From the NCBI GenBank assembly GCA_937910785.1, contig CALDLG010000216.1, positions 1 to 42,603 on the forward strand: DNA of 42,603 bases. The letters run 5' to 3'. This DNA is from an uncultured Lachnospiraceae bacterium (GTDB lineage: Bacteria > Bacillota > Clostridia > Lachnospirales > Lachnospiraceae). The notes beneath the pieces were generated by a model. It searched no databases, was not told where the DNA came from, and saw nothing but the letters and a program-made list of their open reading frames with translations. Position numbers and translations under genes: made by a program. Of this stretch, positions 8,748-17,573 are shown one piece after another; the first letter of the stretch is position 1; each line of letters opens with the position of its first letter.

Positions 8748-8835
8748 AAAAAATGATGAGAAAGAAATCTGACAGGAAGAAACAGACAGAGAAATTGGCG
8801 ATAAGGCAGTAAACTGCTCTGACAGGGAGGCCGGG

Positions 8836-9765
8836 ATGATCTACGATTGCATTCCTTTTTTTAATGAACTGGATATTTTGAGGCTGCGGCTGCACATTAT
8901 GGCGCCGTATGTGGATAAGTTTGTGATAGAAGAATCCACCGTTACTTTTTCGGGCGAGCCGAAGCCGATGGTTTTTGCGGAGAACCGGGAAATGTTTGCG
9001 GAGTTCGAGGACAAGATTCTGTATGTGGCGGTGGAGAATTCTCCTATGAGCGGGGTTACCACCCATGAGCGGGATAAGTTCCAGAAAAATCAGCTGATCC
9101 GGGCGATGGGAGACTGTAAGCCGGAGGACATCATTATTTTCAGCGATGTGGATGAGATTCCCAATCCGAAGGCGCTGACAGAGGTGCTTGCGCATTTCGA
9201 TGATTCCAAAGTCTACCATTTCGCGCAGAGAATGTTCTACTGTTTTCTGAATATGGAAGAGGTATCGGGAAATCTGCTCTCGATTACCGGGGAATTTCCG
9301 GGAGTTTCCAGAAAGCAGTGGCTCGGAACGAAGGTGTGCAGCTTCGGGAGGCTGCCACGGGAAGGCATTGTTTATTTGAGGGAGGTGTCCGTAGAGGATC
9401 AGGCAAGCGTCCGGGTGGCGGACGGCGGCTGGCATTTCGGATATATGGGCGGCAACGGAGAGAAGGATGTGGCGAAGCGCATCGGTGACAAAGTGAAGGC
9501 GGCGGCGCACCAGGAATACAACACATCGCGTTATCTGACGGAGGCGCTGGACCGGCTGCTGTGCGGCGAGGATATTTTCGGCAGGGACGCCAGATTTATC
9601 CGGGTGGAAGTGGATGAAACATATCCCGATTACCTGCGGGAGAATCTTGCGGAATACGATTATCTGCTGGCGCCGCCGGTCGGCCGCTGTAGAATCGTAT
9701 GGAAAAAAAGCCTGCTTGCGATAAAGCAGATCTTACGAAAGATACATGGAAGGCTGGCAGGATAA
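8836..9765 (+). CDS. GT17 family glycosyltransferase
   Basis: A 309-residue protein preceded by GGGAGG. It opens with MIYDCIPFFNELDILRLRL, the classic GT17 N-terminus, and has FVIEESTVTFSG, the DKFQKNQL segment and the metal-binding FSDVDEIPN (D104-x-D106). The founding GT17 enzymes are eukaryotic beta-1,4-N-acetylglucosaminyltransferase III (bisecting GlcNAc); bacterial members are common in surface glycan loci but poorly characterised. No signal peptide or membrane anchor is visible, so it would act in the cytoplasm on a nucleotide-sugar donor. The 88-base gap upstream holds only purine-rich sequence and an unconvincing 19-codon frame. Confidence 0.9.
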   Translation: MIYDCIPFFNELDILRLRLHIMAPYVDKFVIEESTVTFSGEPKPMVFAENREMFAEFEDKILYVAVENSPMSGVTTHERDKFQKNQLIRAMGDCKPEDIIIFSDVDEIPNPKALTEVLAHFDDSKVYHFAQRMFYCFLNMEEVSGNLLSITGEFPGVSRKQWLGTKVCSFGRLPREGIVYLREVSVEDQASVRVADGGWHFGYMGGNGEKDVAKRIGDKVKAAAHQEYNTSRYLTEALDRLLCGEDIFGRDARFIRVEVDETYPDYLRENLAEYDYLLAPPVGRCRIVWKKSLLAIKQILRKIHGRLAG

Positions 9766-9833
9766 GGCAGAATGCCCGCTCCGGCTTGTGGTGTTTTGCC
9801 GTAGGGGCCGGCGGGTGCAGAGAGGGCATGGAT

Positions 9834-11075
9834 ATGAGAATGGGGATTCGGAATTTCTATAACATCGTATGGAAGCACAGGATACCGCAGCTTCTTTTTT
9901 ACCTTGGCCTGACGATCGAGCTGGTCATCGTGATCATTGATAAGAGTAATTACATAAATCCGATTGAGGGACTTCTGTTCCGTATCACGTTTCTGCTTTT
10001 TGCCCTGAAAGTGCTCACGACGTCTTATACATGGAAGCAGTGGCTGCTGATCGCCTTTCTGGAGCTGATCGCGTTTGTTTCCTACCGGACGACGGGCAGA
10101 AACGATGTAATCCGGATTGTAACGTTTGCGGCGGCCTGTAAGGGGATTCCGTTAAAGCAGATGCTGCGGTATGTTTTTTATGTGACGCTGGCCGGGTGCA
10201 TCGCGATTGTTTTCCTGGCTGTAACGGGTATTTACGGAGAGATGAGTCTGACCACGGATTTTGGCAGGGCGGATATCGTATCCGGGCAGGGATTTGGTCC
10301 GGCCGGTTATACACAGACCCGGTATACGCTTGGCATGGGACATCCTAACGCTCTTTCCTGCATGTTTCTGATGCTGTTGGCGATGGGGATTTATATTTAT
10401 GCGGAGAAGATGAAATGGTATGTGTATCTTTTCCTGATGCTGCTGAATATCGGCGTTTACGGCCTGACGGACTCCAAGACCAGCATGCTGATTACCACAC
10501 TTCTGCTGCTGACGGCTTTTCTGATGAGCTACAGCCGGTTTTTACGGGAAAAAAAGATCGCCTATCTTGGCGGTGTTCTTGTATTTATCTTCTGTGTCGG
10601 ATTTTCGATCGATGCGGCGGCACATGCCGTAGAGGTGGAAGAGGCTCACTGGGAGGATGTTTATCTGGGGGAGCGGACGATGGGCCGTCATGTTACGATG
10701 CTGATGCAGATCGACAGACACATTAACGGCAGAATTGTTACGCTTGCCGGAACGACGGACAATAACGGCGCGCTGGAAAGCTGGTCGGCCTTTTCCTGCC
10801 CGAACAATATGAATTACTATTTCGATATGGGATGGGTAAAGCTGTTTTACCGCTTCGGCATCGTTCCGGGCTTTTTATATTGTATTGCATGTCTGGCGCT
10901 TCTGTGGAAGTTTTATCGGAGGAAGGATGCCTTCGGGCTGGTGGTGTTTACGATACTGGCGGTTTACTCCATTGTGGAGGCGCACCTTTTTTCCGTCTAT
11001 ATCGGAAGAAACTTTCTGTTGCTTATGATGGGGAGCCTGTTTCTGGGGGAAACTGTGAATACGGAGAGTATATAA
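9834..11075 (+). CDS. Wzy-like O-antigen/capsule polymerase (first of two)
   Basis: A 413-residue polytopic membrane protein with about ten hydrophobic helices and a large outward loop around residues 265-335. It carries a GMGHPN motif (HPN at 170-172); the second polymerase-like protein (21260) has HPN in the same context, followed by a hydrophobic helix. Such proteins join lipid-linked repeat units on the outer face of the membrane. The ATG at 9834 is preferred because AGAGGG lies seven bases upstream; the ATG at 9828 is too close to that site. It ends the first block: a sigma-A promoter begins ten bases after its stop. Confidence 0.8.
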   Translation: MRMGIRNFYNIVWKHRIPQLLFYLGLTIELVIVIIDKSNYINPIEGLLFRITFLLFALKVLTTSYTWKQWLLIAFLELIAFVSYRTTGRNDVIRIVTFAAACKGIPLKQMLRYVFYVTLAGCIAIVFLAVTGIYGEMSLTTDFGRADIVSGQGFGPAGYTQTRYTLGMGHPNALSCMFLMLLAMGIYIYAEKMKWYVYLFLMLLNIGVYGLTDSKTSMLITTLLLLTAFLMSYSRFLREKKIAYLGGVLVFIFCVGFSIDAAAHAVEVEEAHWEDVYLGERTMGRHVTMLMQIDRHINGRIVTLAGTTDNNGALESWSAFSCPNNMNYYFDMGWVKLFYRFGIVPGFLYCIACLALLWKFYRRKDAFGLVVFTILAVYSIVEAHLFSVYIGRNFLLLMMGSLFLGETVNTESI

Positions 11076-11084
11076 ACCACCTCA

Positions 11085-11113
11085 TTGAAATATTTTCGGA
11101 AAAATGCTATACT
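11085..11113 (+). promoter_or_regulatory. internal sigma-A promoter for the priming transferase operon
   Basis: The -35 box TTGAAA (11085-11090) and -10 box TATACT (11108-11113) are separated by exactly 17 bases, each one mismatch from consensus. They lie between the polymerase stop (11075) and the priming transferase start (11194), giving a predicted start near 11120 and a leader of about 75 bases. This would allow the downstream genes to be transcribed independently of the upstream promoter. Confidence 0.75.
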
Positions 11114-11154
11114 AAAATGATATATTTTCCAATTCCGGAAGGATTTTAAAGCAA

Positions 11155-11175
11155 CGCTTCCCGCGGCGGGCAGCG
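11155..11175 (+). other. GC-rich hairpin in the leader of the priming transferase
   Basis: CGCT (11155-11158) pairs with AGCG (11172-11175) and CCCG (11160-11163) pairs with CGGG (11167-11170), leaving one mismatch and a CGG loop. No U-tract follows, so it is not a terminator. It sits about six bases before the GAAAGG ribosome binding site and could affect translation or mRNA stability. Confidence 0.4.
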
Positions 11176-11193
11176 AAATACGAAAGGTACAGT

Positions 11194-12606
11194 ATGAACC
11201 GTAAGAAGAAAATCGTAGAAAGCTATTGTCTGCTGTTTGCGGATCTGGTGAGCATTACGGCGGCATATGTGATCGCAATTTTACTGCGCTTTCATAAATT
11301 CAACTGGGTGATGGAACCGGAGCTCCATTTTCTGGGATATATCTGCTTCCTGCTGTTTAGTACAATCTACAGTTTTCTGTTGGACTGGAACAGAGATTTC
11401 CTGATTCGCGGTATTTTCGTGGAGTTTATTGCGGTTCTGAAATTTAATCTGTTTATGGCGCTGGCCTTTTCCTGTGTTCTGTTCATGATTCAGAGAGGGT
11501 ATGATTTTTCGAGGTTTGTCTGGGGATTTTATACGCTTTTTGACATTCTGCTTGTCTGGATCGTGCGTCTTTTCATGAAGAAACTTCTGCGGGCTTATTT
11601 CATGGCACAGTCCAATCAGGTCAAGCTCATGGTCATCACCAAGGATGCCGTTCTGGACCGGACGGTGAGCCAGCTTAAAAAGTCGCTGGATATCAATTAT
11701 GAGATCGTGGCGCTTGCCTGTGTGGATGCGGACCGCAGAGGTGTTGTGGTGGATGGCGTGAAGGTGACGGCGGACGCATCCAATGTACTGGAAATGGCCA
11801 GACAGATGCCGCTCGATGAAGTGTTCATCAACCTGCCGGAAGAGGACAAGGAGTATGTGAAGCATGTGATTTACGATCTGGAATCCATGGGCATCAGCTG
11901 TCATTATAATATCGATATCATAGACCGCCCGCAGAAGGAGGTCAGAGTCGGGAAATTTGCGGATTATACCGTCGTTACCTACTCGATTAATCATTATGAT
12001 TACAGGAGAATGCTGTTGAAGCGCCTGATGGATATCGCAGGCGGCCTGGTCGGGCTTCTGATTACGGGAATCCTGACGCCCTTTATCGCGCTGGCGGTGA
12101 AGATTGACTCACCGGGACCGGTATTTTTCGCGCAGACAAGAATCGGAAAGAACGGAAGACGATTTAAAATCTATAAGTTCCGCTCCATGTATATTGATGC
12201 GGAGGAACGGAAAAAAGAACTGGAGGCGCAGAACGAGATGCAGGGCCTGATGTTCAAGATGGAAAATGACCCGCGCATTACGAAGGTTGGCAGATTCATT
12301 CGTAAGACAAGCCTGGATGAGCTGCCTCAGTTTTATAATATTGTAAAAGGCGATATGAGCTTGGTGGGGACAAGACCGCCGACCGAGGATGAATTCGAGA
12401 AATACAATTCCCACTATCGGAGGCGCATCAGCATGACGCCGGGACTGACCGGACTTTGGCAGATTTCCGGGCGCAGTGAGATCGTGGATTTCGACGAGGT
12501 GGTGAAGCTGGATCTGGAATATATTGATAACTGGACACTGGGACTGGACATTAAGATTCTGTTTCAGACCGTATGGGTTGTTTTAACCGGAAGGGGGTCA
12601 AAATGA
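11194..12606 (+). CDS. polyprenyl glycosylphosphotransferase (initiating sugar-1-phosphate transferase, WbaP/WcaJ/CpsE type)
   Basis: A 470-residue membrane enzyme that starts repeat-unit assembly by moving a sugar-1-phosphate from a UDP-sugar to undecaprenyl phosphate. The N-terminal half has four to five membrane helices, then a Rossmann-like cytosolic region. The catalytic domain begins at KRLMDIAGG (K276), followed by the re-entrant helix, SPGPVFFAQTRIGKNG, KFRSM (about 328-332), the DELPQ motif with D375-E376, LVGTRPP and PGLTGLWQISGR. All core elements are intact. The substrate (glucose, galactose, GalNAc or similar) cannot be read. It has its own promoter and leader, and is coupled by a four-base ATGA overlap to the next glycosyltransferase, as expected for the first committed step. 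Confidence 0.95.
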   Translation: MNRKKKIVESYCLLFADLVSITAAYVIAILLRFHKFNWVMEPELHFLGYICFLLFSTIYSFLLDWNRDFLIRGIFVEFIAVLKFNLFMALAFSCVLFMIQRGYDFSRFVWGFYTLFDILLVWIVRLFMKKLLRAYFMAQSNQVKLMVITKDAVLDRTVSQLKKSLDINYEIVALACVDADRRGVVVDGVKVTADASNVLEMARQMPLDEVFINLPEEDKEYVKHVIYDLESMGISCHYNIDIIDRPQKEVRVGKFADYTVVTYSINHYDYRRMLLKRLMDIAGGLVGLLITGILTPFIALAVKIDSPGPVFFAQTRIGKNGRRFKIYKFRSMYIDAEERKKELEAQNEMQGLMFKMENDPRITKVGRFIRKTSLDELPQFYNIVKGDMSLVGTRPPTEDEFEKYNSHYRRRISMTPGLTGLWQISGRSEIVDFDEVVKLDLEYIDNWTLGLDIKILFQTVWVVLTGRGSK

Positions 12607-13691
12607 AGCGGCGGTGCAGGGTATGTATGATCGTTCCGGAAGCCTCCGTCAAAGGCGGAATCGCCGCGGTAGTGAACGGATACCGGGGTTCGTCTCTGGA
12701 GCGGAAATATCATATCGGTTATGTGGAGTCTTACCGGGATGGAACCAGGTGGCAGAAGTTTGGTAAGGCGGTTTCAGGCTACTGTACGTTTTTCAGACGG
12801 ATGCTTATGGACAGACCGGATATCGTGCATGTCCATTCTTCTTTCGGGCCGAGTTTTTATCGGAAAATTCCGTTTATATATATGAGCTGCCTGTTCGGCG
12901 TTCCGGTCATCAATCACATCCATGGGGCGGAGTTTGACCGTTTCTATGAGCAGGCATCCCAAGCGAAAAAAAGACTGATTGCCAGAGTTTATGGCAAGTG
13001 CACAAGGCTGATCGTCCTTTCGGAGGAATGGAAGGAACGAATTGCTCCGATTGTACCGGATACGCACATCGATGTTCTGGAGAATTTCTGCCTGATTCCC
13101 AAAGAGCCTTACGACCAGGGGCGAAACCGGCAGCAGGTCCTTTTTATGGGAGAGCTGGGAACAAGAAAGGGATGTTATGACATTCCCGATATCTGGAAGA
13201 GAGTGCTTTTTAAGGCGCCGTCCGCGAAGCTTGTGATGGCGGGTGACGGGGAGCTGGAAGCGGTTCGGAAAGCCTTTGAGAAGAAAGGTATTTCCTCCGG
13301 CGTGAATTTTCCCGGATGGGTGCGGCAGGGGGAAAAAGACAGGCTGCTACAGGAAAGCGCGGTTTTTCTTTTTCCGAGCTATAATGAGGGAATGCCGATG
13401 GTGATTCTGGAAGCGATGAGCTATGGTCTTGGCGTCGTAACAACGAATGTGGGCGGCATTCCGAATCTGGTTTGGAGCGGTGAGAACGGTTTTATCCGGA
13501 AGCCGGGCGATACGGAAGGGCTGGCGGAGGATGTGGTGCGTCTGTTAAATGATCCGGCGTTATGCATAAGGACCGGGAAAAAAGCGAGACAAACCGTAGC
13601 GAAGGACTACGACGATGAAAGACACAGGGCGCGGCTCAATGAGATCTATGAATCCGTATTGCGGGAGACGAATGCGAGGGAATCAAAGTGA
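12603..13691 (+). CDS. GT4 family glycosyltransferase
   Basis: A 362-residue retaining GT-B enzyme. The N-terminal acceptor domain contains the glycine-rich SVKGGIAAVV loop and the DIVHVHSSFG and NHIHGAEFDRF segments. The C-terminal donor domain has the strand VLFMGELGTRKG, VMAGDGELE, and the EX7E motif at E262/E270 within PSYNEGMPMVILEAMS. The ATG overlaps the stop of the priming transferase (ATGA) with an AAGGGGG site upstream, so the two are translationally coupled. By position it probably adds the second or a later sugar to the lipid-linked primer. Specificity unknown. Confidence 0.93.
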   Translation: MKRRCRVCMIVPEASVKGGIAAVVNGYRGSSLERKYHIGYVESYRDGTRWQKFGKAVSGYCTFFRRMLMDRPDIVHVHSSFGPSFYRKIPFIYMSCLFGVPVINHIHGAEFDRFYEQASQAKKRLIARVYGKCTRLIVLSEEWKERIAPIVPDTHIDVLENFCLIPKEPYDQGRNRQQVLFMGELGTRKGCYDIPDIWKRVLFKAPSAKLVMAGDGELEAVRKAFEKKGISSGVNFPGWVRQGEKDRLLQESAVFLFPSYNEGMPMVILEAMSYGLGVVTTNVGGIPNLVWSGENGFIRKPGDTEGLAEDVVRLLNDPALCIRTGKKARQTVAKDYDDERHRARLNEIYESVLRETNARESK

Positions 13692-14227
13692 ACCGTTTTA
13701 TGCGCGCACTCACAAGTGCGGTTAGAATTTTACTATGGAAATGCCGCTACGGCGGCAGGCTGCGGACCTCATGGGTGCAGGGCTTTGACAGGCCGCATCT
13801 GGAGATTGCTTCGGGTGCACATGTGCAGCTTGGGGAGCGGATACAGAACCGGGGAGATCTGTATCTGATCTGCGGCGGAAAGGGAGAGCTGCGGCTTGGC
13901 GGACATGTTTTTCTGAACACCGGGTGCAGCGTAAGCTGTATGGAGAAGACAGTGATCGGTGATTACTGTAAAATTGGCAATTATACCGTAATCGTGGATC
14001 ATGATCATAATTATCGGAATGACGGGAGCGAATTTCTGACGGGAGAGATTGTAATCGGCAGCAGGGTCTGGATCGGCGCGAACGTGACGATTCTGCGAAA
14101 TACGCATATCGGCGATGACTGCGTGATCGCGGCAGGCAGTATCGTGAAAGGCGATGTGCCGGCCGGAACCCTGTATTATCAGAAGCGGCAGACGCAGCAG
14201 ACCGTGATTGCCCGCAGGCAGCCCTGA
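13688..14227 (+). CDS. left-handed beta-helix (hexapeptide) acyltransferase
   Basis: A 179-residue protein starting with GTG in a four-base overlap with the GT4. The second half shows repeated hexapeptide turns such as IGDYCKIGNYTVI and IGSRVWIGANVTI, followed by IGDDCVIAAGSIV and GDVPAGTLY, the usual end of maltose/serine-type O-acetyltransferases. The conserved DHDHNY segment provides the probable catalytic histidine. Members transfer acetyl from acetyl-CoA to a sugar hydroxyl or amine in the cytoplasm. It likely decorates the repeat unit; the acceptor position is unknown. Confidence 0.88.
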   Translation: MNRFMRALTSAVRILLWKCRYGGRLRTSWVQGFDRPHLEIASGAHVQLGERIQNRGDLYLICGGKGELRLGGHVFLNTGCSVSCMEKTVIGDYCKIGNYTVIVDHDHNYRNDGSEFLTGEIVIGSRVWIGANVTILRNTHIGDDCVIAAGSIVKGDVPAGTLYYQKRQTQQTVIARRQP

Positions 14228-14241
14228 CATGGAGGACGAAT

Positions 14242-15267
14242 GTGAAAAAGAAAAATCCTAAAATCAGCGTTATCGTCGCTGTTTATAATAATCAGGATTA
14301 TCTGGAGCAGTGCATCGACAGCATCTTATTACAGACTTACGAAAATCTGGAGCTGATACTGGTCGATGACGAATCAACGGACGGAAGCGGTGCAGTCTGT
14401 GACCGCTATGCGGATCAGGATGAGCGGGTGAGGGTAATTCATCAGCCAAACGGAGGGTGCACCGCCGCTTCGCTGACGGGGCTTTCGGAAGCTTCCGGAG
14501 ACTATGTGATGTTCGTGGACAGCGACGATTATGTGGAAGTGGAAACGCTTCACGAGATGGTGAAAAAGCTTGCCGGGAAAAAAGGAGAGATCGTTTGCTG
14601 TAATCATATGCTTGAGAAAAAAAGACAGACGATTCCCGCGGTCTGCCCCGTTCCTCCGGGTGTTTACGAGGGAGAGAAGCTGAAACGGGAGATCAGGGAT
14701 AAGCTGATCGGAAACGAGCAGCGTACAGTCCCCATATCGCGCTGCATGAAGCTGTTTGAAAAGTCAGTTTTTGCGGGAAACGAAAAATACTGTGATACGA
14801 AGATTCATATGGGAGAGGATTTTAATCTGGTGTATCCGGCGATGTTGGACAGCAGCAGGGTTGTCATCATGGAGGACGCCCTGTTCTACCATTACCGGTA
14901 TGTGGAGGATTCCATGGTGCACTGCTATGTGCCGAACATGCTGGAAGGACTCGACCGGCTGGAAAGCTTCCTGCGCCGCGTATCGGAGGAAAAGGGAGTC
15001 CGGGATAGAGACGGCGCAATCGAGAAAGAATATTGTTATATGCTGCTGCTTGTCATGAAAAACGAGCTGCGCAATCCGGATAAAAGCTATCTGAGGAATA
15101 TCCGGGAAATTTTTCTGAATGAAAAAGTGAGGGAACGGGTGCTGCATACGCCGCTTTCCGTCAGAGAGCGGTCCAATCAGCTGTTATACCTGGGCATGCA
15201 GTATCCGGAGAAGATGCTTCTGCGCATCCTGCGGGGAATCATCAGGATATATGACAGAAAGAAATAA
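14242..15267 (+). CDS. GT2 family glycosyltransferase
   Basis: A 341-residue GT-A enzyme with a GTG start after a strong GGAGGA site. Motifs include ISVIVAVYNNQDYLEQCI at the N-terminus, LVDDESTDGSG, the GGCTAA acceptor-side loop and DSDD (93-96) for metal and nucleotide binding; GEDFNLVYP provides the catalytic ED pair. The C-terminal third is helical and lacks a membrane anchor. The layout matches capsule GT2 enzymes, including the other two of this type in the window. The sugar is not predictable. Confidence 0.92.
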   Translation: MKKKNPKISVIVAVYNNQDYLEQCIDSILLQTYENLELILVDDESTDGSGAVCDRYADQDERVRVIHQPNGGCTAASLTGLSEASGDYVMFVDSDDYVEVETLHEMVKKLAGKKGEIVCCNHMLEKKRQTIPAVCPVPPGVYEGEKLKREIRDKLIGNEQRTVPISRCMKLFEKSVFAGNEKYCDTKIHMGEDFNLVYPAMLDSSRVVIMEDALFYHYRYVEDSMVHCYVPNMLEGLDRLESFLRRVSEEKGVRDRDGAIEKEYCYMLLLVMKNELRNPDKSYLRNIREIFLNEKVRERVLHTPLSVRERSNQLLYLGMQYPEKMLLRILRGIIRIYDRKK

Positions 15268-15318
15268 ATGCGGCCGTATCCGATGGCGGAAACCGGCCGG
15301 AGAAAGGAAAAGAGTCCG

Positions 15319-16497
15319 GTGAACAGATTAGTAATGTATCTGCATGGAGGAAGCGGGAATCATGGCTGTGAGGCGATCGTGAACAGCACCTGCCATATGC
15401 TCAATGAGATTCCCATGCTGCTTGTGACAAACAGCGAAAAAGAAGACCGCCATTATTCGCTGAACGGTCTGTGCGAAATTCTGCAGGAACGCAAAATCGA
15501 TGAAAATTTTCCGGCGCATGTCCTGTATTATGTGTGGCGGGCCCTGTTCCATGATCCGGAATCGTTCATGCGGTACCGTTTCCGGGATGTGCTTGGAAAA
15601 AATGCCGCGCCGCTTTATCTGTCGGTGGGCGGCGATATGTACTGCTATGAGATCTCAAGGAAAGAGGCGATTCTTGCAAACCGCACTTTTCGGAAAACAG
15701 GAGCCGGAACCGTGCTGTGGGGCTGCTCCATAGAACCGGAGCTGTTAAAGCTGCCGGAGGTCGTCGAAGATATGAAACGATATACGCTGATCACGCCGAG
15801 GGAGTCCATCACCCTGCAGGCGCTCGCGGATGCGGGCATTACGGAGAATGTCAGATTTTATCCGGACCCGGCTTTTTCCCTGAAACCGGAGAAAGCGCCG
15901 CTGCCGGAGGCATTCCGGAAGGGAAAAACGATTGGCCTTAACATCAGCCCGCTGATCGCTCACTATGAGAAGGAGCCGGATATTGCCGTCCGGAATTATC
16001 GGAGTCTGATCGGACATATTCTTGAGACCTCGGATAACAGCGTAGCGCTGATTCCGCATGTGATCTGGAAGAATAACGATGATCGGGAGACGCTTGCCGG
16101 GCTTTACCGGGGATATGAGGAAAATGAGCGGGTTATGCTGTTTGACGACATGTCCTGTGCGCAGTTAAAAGATGTGATCTCAAATTGCCGGGCTTTTATC
16201 GGCGCGCGGACACATGCGACGATTGCGGCTTATTCCTGTTTCGTGCCGACACTGGTGGTAGGATATTCGGTTAAGGCGCGCGGCATTGCCAGAGATCTGT
16301 TTGGCAGCGAAGAAAACTATGTGCTGCCCGTGCAGACGCTTCAGGAACCGGATGCACTGATTGAAGCCTATGAATGGCTGATGAAGGAAGAGGAACCGAT
16401 TCGCGCGCGGCTCGAAGCGATCATGCCCAAATACTGTGGGTTAGCCGCGCAGGCAGGAGATGAGATTCGAAAATTATGGAAACAGGCAGCAACATGA
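15319..16497 (+). CDS. polysaccharide pyruvyl transferase family protein
   Basis: About 392 residues. N-terminal MYLHGGSGNHGCEAIVNST is the donor-fold glycine-rich segment of the PF04230 family; SVGGDMYCYE, LWGCSIEPEL and the C-terminal FIGARTHATIAAY (in which HA is strongly conserved) confirm it. The family transfers pyruvate from phosphoenolpyruvate to a sugar to form a ketal, adding negative charge, although some members act as other transferases. The GTG at 15319 fits the family start and lies about ten bases after AAAGGA; the frame is open back to an ATG at 15268 that directly follows the previous stop but has a weak site, so the start is uncertain. Confidence 0.9.
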   Translation: MNRLVMYLHGGSGNHGCEAIVNSTCHMLNEIPMLLVTNSEKEDRHYSLNGLCEILQERKIDENFPAHVLYYVWRALFHDPESFMRYRFRDVLGKNAAPLYLSVGGDMYCYEISRKEAILANRTFRKTGAGTVLWGCSIEPELLKLPEVVEDMKRYTLITPRESITLQALADAGITENVRFYPDPAFSLKPEKAPLPEAFRKGKTIGLNISPLIAHYEKEPDIAVRNYRSLIGHILETSDNSVALIPHVIWKNNDDRETLAGLYRGYEENERVMLFDDMSCAQLKDVISNCRAFIGARTHATIAAYSCFVPTLVVGYSVKARGIARDLFGSEENYVLPVQTLQEPDALIEAYEWLMKEEEPIRARLEAIMPKYCGLAAQAGDEIRKLWKQAAT

Positions 16498-17573
16498 TAC
16501 CGGGCCTGATCAGTATCGTTGTTCCGGTATATAACGCGGAAGCCTGGCTTGGAAGATGTGTACAGAGCATTCAGGCGCAGACTTATACGATGTGGGAGCT
16601 TTTGCTGATCGATGGCGCATCTCAGGACGGGACGCCCGCGCTCTGTGAGGCATGGCGGAAACGAGACGACAGAATCAGATATTTTCGTTCCGAAAAAAAT
16701 CTGGGCGTCTCCCATGGAAGAAATACCGGACTGAAAGAGGCGAGAGGAGAATTTTTCTTTTTCGCGGATGCGGATGACTGGCTGCAGCCGGACTGCCTGT
16801 CCCGGTTATATGAAGAGATTCAGGAAAAGGGCGTTTCGATTGCGGGCTGCGGTTTTGAACGGTGCTCCGACAGAGACTGGGAAGAGGCATATAAGCCGCC
16901 GGAGAGGGCCTATGCGAGAAAGCTGACGGCCGGAGAAGATTTTCTGGCGGAGGGCATTCTGAAACAGGATACCCGCTGTTGGGGAAAATTGTACCGGCGG
17001 GAACTGTTAAAAGGGCATTTTTTTAAAGAAGATTATACGATCGGGGAAGACATGCTGTTTCTGTGGGAGACAGCCAGAGAGGCGGAAATGGTCAGCAGCA
17101 GCGAATACCCCGGTTATTGCTATTATTATAATATAAGCGGTGCAATGCTTCGTCCCTTCCGGCCTTCCGATATGGACCAGATACGCTGCTGGCAGTTTGT
17201 GCTGACGAAGATCCGCTCGGAAAATGAGGAGGCGGCAGGAAACGGCGCGAAGATGCCTTACGGTTCTGAGATCATACAAAAAACCGCATCCATTCTTCTC
17301 ATCTCCTGTATGCTGACGGTGGGTAAGTTTTCGGCGCTGTCCATGCGGGAACGGCGGGCTCACGCCGGACTTCGGCAGCAGTGCAGCCAAACGGTAAAGG
17401 AAACGCTGAAAATTGAGGGCGCTTATGCGGGGCTGGATGGAGGTTACCGGCTGAAGGTCGGACTGTACAGGCGGCTTCCGAACCTGTATATCAGTCTGTA
17501 TGGTCTGATGAAGAAGCTGGCCGGCCGGCGCCGGCGTGCATCCGGCAGACAGGATGGCAGCACAAAGTCATAA
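16494..17573 (+). CDS. GT2 family glycosyltransferase
   Basis: About 359 residues. ISIVVPVYNAEAWLGRCV, LLIDGASQDGT, the VSHGRN acceptor-side loop, DADD (92-95) and GEDMLFLWE define a GT2 transferase of the capsule type. In the donor motif the usual VDDGS is IDGAS, a mild deviation. The ATG at 16494 gives a four-base ATGA overlap with the pyruvyltransferase; ATG 16476 is an alternative without a well-spaced ribosome site. The C-terminus is Arg/Gly-rich (nt 17520-17570) and overlaps the flippase start. Confidence 0.9.
   Translation: MIPGLISIVVPVYNAEAWLGRCVQSIQAQTYTMWELLLIDGASQDGTPALCEAWRKRDDRIRYFRSEKNLGVSHGRNTGLKEARGEFFFFADADDWLQPDCLSRLYEEIQEKGVSIAGCGFERCSDRDWEEAYKPPERAYARKLTAGEDFLAEGILKQDTRCWGKLYRRELLKGHFFKEDYTIGEDMLFLWETAREAEMVSSSEYPGYCYYYNISGAMLRPFRPSDMDQIRCWQFVLTKIRSENEEAAGNGAKMPYGSEIIQKTASILLISCMLTVGKFSALSMRERRAHAGLRQQCSQTVKETLKIEGAYAGLDGGYRLKVGLYRRLPNLYISLYGLMKKLAGRRRRASGRQDGSTKS

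Noticed and set aside
8754..8813. Possible 19-codon leader peptide between the DUF5672 and GT17 genes
   Set aside because: A GGAG lies upstream, but the peptide is only basic low-complexity sequence with no other support.
8683..9510. Long minus-strand open frames such as those opposite the GT17, DUF5672 and GT-C-like genes
   Set aside because: Each lies opposite a plus-strand gene with conserved family motifs; the translated minus-strand sequences show no recognisable domain and lack ribosome sites.
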